Shown here piece after piece: positions 59,764 through 64,000 of a stretch of 64,000 bases of DNA. The DNA comes from Anthracocystis setariae (lineage: Eukaryota; Basidiomycota; Ustilaginomycetes; Ustilaginales; Ustilaginaceae), in the NCBI GenBank assembly GCA_928724745.1, contig CAKMXJ010000032.1, forward strand, positions 1,178,001 to 1,242,000, read 5' to 3'. The position numbers were made by a program, and so were the translations under genes. Below the pieces are notes generated by a model. That model saw nothing but the letters and a program-made list of their open reading frames with translations. It had not been told where the DNA came from and made no database searches. The stretch's first letter is position 1. Each line of letters starts with the position of its first letter.

Positions 59764-60753
59764 TCACCCCTTATCTGGCTGACCACTGATGCGTATCCCC
59801 AAAACCCCCGAGATTTCATCTTGCTCCAACCCACACGCTTTGAGCCTCTCCACTAGCTCGCCCAGATCCTCGATCACATCGCAACCAGTCCTCACCTTTC
59901 CCCCTTCTGCGTTGACACTGTTAGCCGAGTGCGATCTGGACAATGCACAGGAGAGCAATGCTTGTTCCATGACGTCTCGACCGACTTTCTGGTACTTGTC
60001 GACGTTGAAAGTATGGCTCTGGTGTACTCGTAGTTGGATGGCGTGCCATTGGAGCGCTTTGACGCGACGGATGATCTCGTCGACCGCGGACGATTCGCCT
60101 TCAAAGCACAGATAGCCGGGCCAACCTACACGGACGATACCCCAGACGCCGAGTTCGGGACACCAGTTGTTCAATTCCTTGAGCTTCGACGGTGCCTTGA
60201 GATGGTGTGACCAGAACAGAGCGCGCGAGAGCTCAATCGTGTCCTTTCCGCTCGCTTCTGCAGTAGGAATAGACTGGGATTGGCGTCCAGCTGGATCCGA
60301 GATTGTGTTTTGGTTCAGTTCCGGCAACTCAGAGAGAAGCGTCTGAGCTGTAGCAAGAAGGTCAAAGAGAAACAGAGACTCGATCCCTTCCTCGTTCCAC
60401 TGCTTAGAACGGCCGACCAGAGCGGCTTTGAGCTTCGATACCTTGTCATTCTCCAACGACGGTGCAGAGACGTCTACAGCCGCCTCCATTCGACCATCCG
60501 CCTGTGCTGGTGACAGAAGAGAGAAGGACAAAGCTATCCCCGCAGCGATGGAAAGCTTTCCTGACATTCCGGTGACGTCCGATGGCCCGGCTGAAGTAGG
60601 ATCTTGCACGAACGTCGACCATTTGGCGGCATCTTGCGGTCTGCCTTGCCAAGACCATTCGTCCTGCGATGAGGACTGCATCAACATTTCCAAGTCCTGA
60701 GCCACATCTTCGAGGCCAGCATATCGCAGCGTGAGTAGTGGCGATGAAGCCAT
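59764..60753 (-). CDS. RWD and DUF1115 domain protein, RWDD2-like
   Basis: This 329-residue protein begins MASSPLLTLRYAGLEDVAQD. The N-terminus looks like the start of an RWD domain, although the typical YPxxxP motif is not clearly visible. The C-terminal half has the DUF1115 (Prp3 C-terminal-like) pattern: FWSHHLKAPSKLKELNNWC, LGVWGIVRVGWPGYLCFEG and RVKALQWHAIQLRVHQ. These match the RWDD2A/B family, of unknown biochemical function. A Leu-rich, possibly hydrophobic stretch lies near residue 65-85 (GKLSIAAGIALSFSLLSPAQ). The start at ATG 60753 was chosen over the frame start 12 bases upstream. It is convergent with the M43 protease gene. Confidence 0.8.
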   Translation of the reverse strand: MASSPLLTLRYAGLEDVAQDLEMLMQSSSQDEWSWQGRPQDAAKWSTFVQDPTSAGPSDVTGMSGKLSIAAGIALSFSLLSPAQADGRMEAAVDVSAPSLENDKVSKLKAALVGRSKQWNEEGIESLFLFDLLATAQTLLSELPELNQNTISDPAGRQSQSIPTAEASGKDTIELSRALFWSHHLKAPSKLKELNNWCPELGVWGIVRVGWPGYLCFEGESSAVDEIIRRVKALQWHAIQLRVHQSHTFNVDKYQKVGRDVMEQALLSCALSRSHSANSVNAEGGKVRTGCDVIEDLGELVERLKACGLEQDEISGVLGIRISGQPDKG

Positions 60754-60961
60754 ACCATACCACACAACTCTCCGTAGCGTGGAAGAACCCGACTCGGGTT
60801 CACATCTATGTAGAAGAAAGCATCAGCCCGAATTCGAGCAGAATGTCGAGAAGCCGCGGGCCGTGCAATCTGGACCGACCGCCGATCAGTCATCATGCAA
60901 ACCAAAGAAGTCAAAGTAACGATATATGTATGTTATGTTCTCACTTCGTTTCATCCAATAA

Positions 60962-61076
60962 GGCACTCTGCCCGAGTGGTTAAGGGGTAAGTCTCGAATA
61001 GAATTATTCGATCATCCTTAGCTGATGAGTTAACTTATAGGCTCTGCCTGCGTCGGTTCAAATCCGACGGGTGTCG
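60962..61076 (+). tRNA. tRNA-Ser(CGA) with a 33-nt intron
   Basis: The acceptor stem GGCACTC pairs with GGGTGTC, using two G-T wobbles. The D arm is CCCGAGTGGTTAAGGG, as in class II tRNAs. The anticodon stem TAAGT/ACTTA encloses a loop reading CTCGAA, anticodon CGA at 60995-60997. An intron at 60999-61031 sits at the canonical position after base 37. A long variable arm (AGGC-TCT-GCCT) and T arm GTCGG-TTCAAAT-CCGAC follow. The discriminator base is G, as expected for Ser. CCA is not encoded. Confidence 0.93.
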
Positions 61077-61082
61077 ACATAA

Positions 61083-61091
61083 TTTTTTTTT
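61083..61091 (+). terminator. RNA polymerase III terminator of tRNA-Ser
   Basis: A run of nine T begins seven bases after the tRNA discriminator. Confidence 0.85.
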
Positions 61092-63651
61092 AGTTATATT
61101 TTTGGGTCGTGAATAACACCTTCTTGATGGTGAAGATGTGAGGAAGCCCGAACCGACGAATGACGAAGACGATGGTAAGCTCAAAACGCTCTTTGAATGA
61201 GCATCGTTGATAGCGTTGAAGGAACCTCCCTACTACTGTACTCGCATTTTCGGCTTGAATAATTTGGTTCTATTTTTGGACTTGAAATTTGGATTTTTCA
61301 GCCAAAGTGAGGAAGAAAACTGCGATCTACAGTGCAGTTAGATTGGAGAGCGAATTGAGACCCAGATGCCTGCGAATGCCGTATCGGGATTAACATTGCG
61401 CTTGAAAGTGCAACGGGTGATCGGAATGAGTTTAGACAGGGCGATGCTGCCAAGTGGGTTCGGCTGCCAATGCAAGCTTTGCTCTACTGTATAGTTCGGA
61501 TGGAAGCGGGAAACGGAGAGCGAGAGAGTTGCTGCTCGGAAAAACAAAGGGAGGAAGGAACACGGCGGTGACGCATGCACGGTTACATGCTTGCTGCACA
61601 GGGCTGCATGCCACCTGCATCGCAGCTGTCATTCTTTCGGCAGCCGTGTCGTTTGCTATTCACCTAACCGTCTCGCCGGGTCAGCTCGCAGCGCTTCTGC
61701 AATCCTCCCTACTCGCTACCCCAAACCCTTTGCTGCGAAAGAGGTACGAATCAATGCTTTTCCAAAGCATGGCTTGCACTTTTTCCAGAATCGAGTTCAA
61801 CATACCGTGTCGCTTCGATCCAAAATGGTTCTTGCGAGGCAAGTGGGCTGCATCTGCATTGCCATTGTACTGTGCTGTAGGTGAAGCGTGCCGAGTTTGC
61901 TTTCGCGTAGCTATAGTATCAAGTTTAGGCCAAGTAGGATTGGACTTGACATTCGGTCGCCTACAGAAATAATAATGTATCTTGGCACGAGCAAGAAAAG
62001 ATTGGGGTTTGCAATACGCGCATTGTGCCCCTATTTCCTGGACAGATAGACCCATAGATGTGCTGCTTGCTGCCACTCGTCCACTTTGGCCAGGCCGTCA
62101 AGTCTCTTTTACTCAGCGCGGCTACTCAGCGCGGCGAATGTGTAGATCATGATTGACAAACGTCAACGGAAACGGCCAAAAAAATGGGAACAGGAGTAGC
62201 GCATGAGCTGTTTGCAGTCATGTGGTGGAGATGAGTAAGCCAAAACTGAGCTATATCACGATGGAGTTGCTTGGACCTTTCGTCAACTCCGATCTGCGTG
62301 CCTTTGACAGGATCGCGTAGATCAGAAACCACAGTCTGTGAAGGTACACACAACAAAAGATTTTGTTTTCGGAAAGTCAACTCCGTGTTCTACTGTAGCT
62401 GTCGTGAATTTGACTTGAAACACACACACAGATAGAGAGGAAGAAACCCTGTAGATCCTCGGTCAGGGACGCCATCCGTTTCGCTTTTCAGTGCTGAAGA
62501 GCAACTGCACTACTCACACTACTCTACTACTAGAGTAGTTCTCTCTTGGCAAGACAATGCCCCTGTTGTGGCTGAACCTGTTTGCGTCTCTTTTCGCCTT
62601 CAACTCCACCAAAACCCAACGCATTCATTCACCATCCATGCACGCACGATCCAACCATCCACCTCGCTTGCTCGCTCGCTTGCTTGCTTGCTTGACAATA
62701 GTTCATGCATCTTGGCTCCTGTCAATCATGGCGTTTCGTCTGCCCACTGCTGCTCATCCCGCATTTCCCGTGAGATTTTGATTCCCCTTCCGTGTGCTTG
62801 AAACCTGCGTGCCGGCTGCTTGTCAAGTGTGGCTCAACCAACTCCGCCCCCCCCTCCTGGCTACTGTCTAAGTGAGAAACACATCCGGTCTTGTCTTGGT
62901 TCCCGTCGAACCAGCCAGCGTTCTGCCGCGTGTCATCATACTTGCCCTTCGATTCCTCCGCTTCCAAGCAGCCAACTTGCGTCGTTGGCGCACTGAAGGC
63001 AAAGATCAGCTACAGTAAGTTTCCCATCCCACTTTTGCCTCAACATCCTTCAGCGCTAAAGCTGAATCCAGACTTTCTCCGTACTTTGGCTTCGTTAGAC
63101 CACGTTATCTTTCGTCGGCGTCGTCTCGCTCTTTCAAGTAAACCTATTCCGCCAACGAGGCCCTCCCGCGATTCAAGTTCGCCCTCCCTCCTTTCTTCTT
63201 GACTTCACACCATCACCATCATTGTTCCACCTGCACCTTTAGCGTGGATCAACAGAGTGCCAAACCATACCTCGTTGCCACCACCAACATTTGTGAATCC
63301 AACTGACCACCACCATCTTTAGCTCTTCTTCACGACCGAGAGTCTCGTTCGTACTCCCACCCCGTCTTACATCAACCTTTGAGCCTCGCCCCTCCCAGAC
63401 AGCCTCCGTGGGTTGGCAACGGCTACACTTGCTCCCATCGCGCACCTCATCGTTGCTTCTGCCCTCCTCCATTTGATCAAAACATTTCGAACAACGGCAA
63501 CCCTGGCTCGATCATCTCTTACAGCAACTCTCAAACCCACACCCACCACCATTGCGTCATGCTTCTTTCACCCCACGCATCATCCCACGGCTTCTCAGCC
63601 CCCACGTTGGCGCGCAAGGACAGCAGCAACCAAGAACACCACACACACACC
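61092..63651. other. 2.6-kb region upstream of the right-edge gene
   Basis: No convincing gene is seen. A 172-codon frame at 61454-61972 has no recognisable motif and overlaps an opposite frame. Four TACAGTA/TACTGTA copies lie at 61234, 61485, 62391 and 63011. From about 62500 the sequence is strongly pyrimidine/CA-rich, like a long 5' leader. The copy at 63011 overlaps a perfect donor GTAAGT at about 63015, so an intron in the leader is likely. Confidence 0.5.
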
Positions 63652-64000
63652 ATGTACAACAATCAACTTGACCCATCACAAGCTTACTACAACAACTACT
63701 ACTTTGACCCGCCAAACTCAACCATCTCCCCTCGCTCAAGCCAGATCCCATTCCCAGATGCAAGATCAAGCGATGCGGGTTATGCCAGATTCGCAACCGA
63801 TGGCAGACAGCAAGGTATGAGCTCCAAGAAGCTTGCAAATTCGCACGATCCGACGCTTACGAGAGAGTCCGCCACCGCCTCGTCGCCTGTCAAGAGCAAA
63901 GCTGGCACGCTTCGTGGGCTTGGACGCCGATTGTTTAGTCGATCCAACTCGAACCTCAAAGTAGCTTCGATGTTGGCAGCCCGATCCCAGTCCGCCTCGT
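63652..64000 (+). CDS. Hypothetical Ser-rich protein, 3' end cut by the window edge
   Basis: The frame opens at ATG 63652 (MYNNQLDPSQAYYNNYYFDP) and stays open for 116 codons to the window end. It is Asn/Tyr-rich at first and then Ser/Arg-rich, with a basic stretch TLRGLGRRLFSRSNSN at about residues 86-101. No domain is visible. The long pyrimidine-rich leader upstream is of the kind common in regulatory genes. The real start could be upstream if a leader intron changes the frame. Confidence 0.6.
   Translation, partial: MYNNQLDPSQAYYNNYYFDPPNSTISPRSSQIPFPDARSSDAGYARFATDGRQQGMSSKKLANSHDPTLTRESATASSPVKSKAGTLRGLGRRLFSRSNSNLKVASMLAARSQSAS

Noticed and set aside
61454..61972. 172-codon open frame downstream of the tRNA
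   Set aside because: No domain, signal or codon pattern like the neighbouring genes, and it overlaps an opposite frame of similar length.

Overview
The window looks like nuclear DNA of a smut fungus (Ustilaginomycetes, close to Ustilago/Sporisorium). This rests on gene content and style. Genes are mostly intron-poor, with Ser/Ala/Gln-rich low-complexity insertions inside conserved enzymes. The few introns are short GT-AG introns with CTGAC-like branch sites. CTG/CAG microsatellites are frequent. The proteins include Slt2-type MAP kinase, Ulp2, Hul5, pICln, calcipressin, Dhr2-like helicase and an Mks1-like regulator. No mobile element, CRISPR array or viral gene was recognised. The species cannot be fixed from the sequence alone.

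Layout. 1-489 is a truncated gene leaving on the left edge. 1650-10.5 kb holds Tps1, a lactonase-like metallo-beta-lactamase and a 1178-residue coiled-coil/FN3-like protein. 10.5-14.3 kb holds ribosomal protein eL36 (long first intron), divergent from a reading frame in which pICln appears to be spliced in frame to calcipressin. 15-21.3 kb holds a choline-oxidase-type GMC enzyme, F-actin capping protein alpha, a Ca3427-like periplasmic-binding-fold protein and the cell-wall-integrity MAP kinase. 23.7-30 kb holds a DEAH helicase, an arabinitol/polyol dehydrogenase and a glutathione transferase. 30-41 kb holds a Hul5/UBE3C HECT ligase, a mitochondrial NDUFAF7 methyltransferase and a giant protein ending in an HD phosphohydrolase domain. 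41.9-45.3 kb is an Mks1/DUF1752-like regulator. 45.3-48.7 kb is a gene-free interval rich in TACAGTA motifs. 48.7-60.8 kb holds an aldo-keto reductase, the Ulp2-type SUMO protease, a second polyol dehydrogenase, a secreted M43 metalloprotease with a 9-nt exon, and an RWDD2-like protein. An intron-bearing tRNA-Ser(CGA) lies at 60,962-61,076. A gene with a long leader starts at 63,652 and leaves on the right.

Genes alternate in orientation. Convergent pairs are packed tightly (often 100-210 bp between stops), while divergent pairs share 0.4-3.5 kb of sequence. Most genes are housekeeping or signalling genes and do not form one pathway. A loose stress/osmolyte theme exists: trehalose synthesis, choline oxidation, polyol and glycerol-type redox enzymes, the cell-wall MAPK and a calcineurin regulator. 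That theme is inference only. The observations most worth following are the pICln-calcipressin joined frame, the 9-nt Met-turn exon in the protease, the HD-domain fusion, the TACAGTA-rich intergenic regions and the lactonase-like enzyme.
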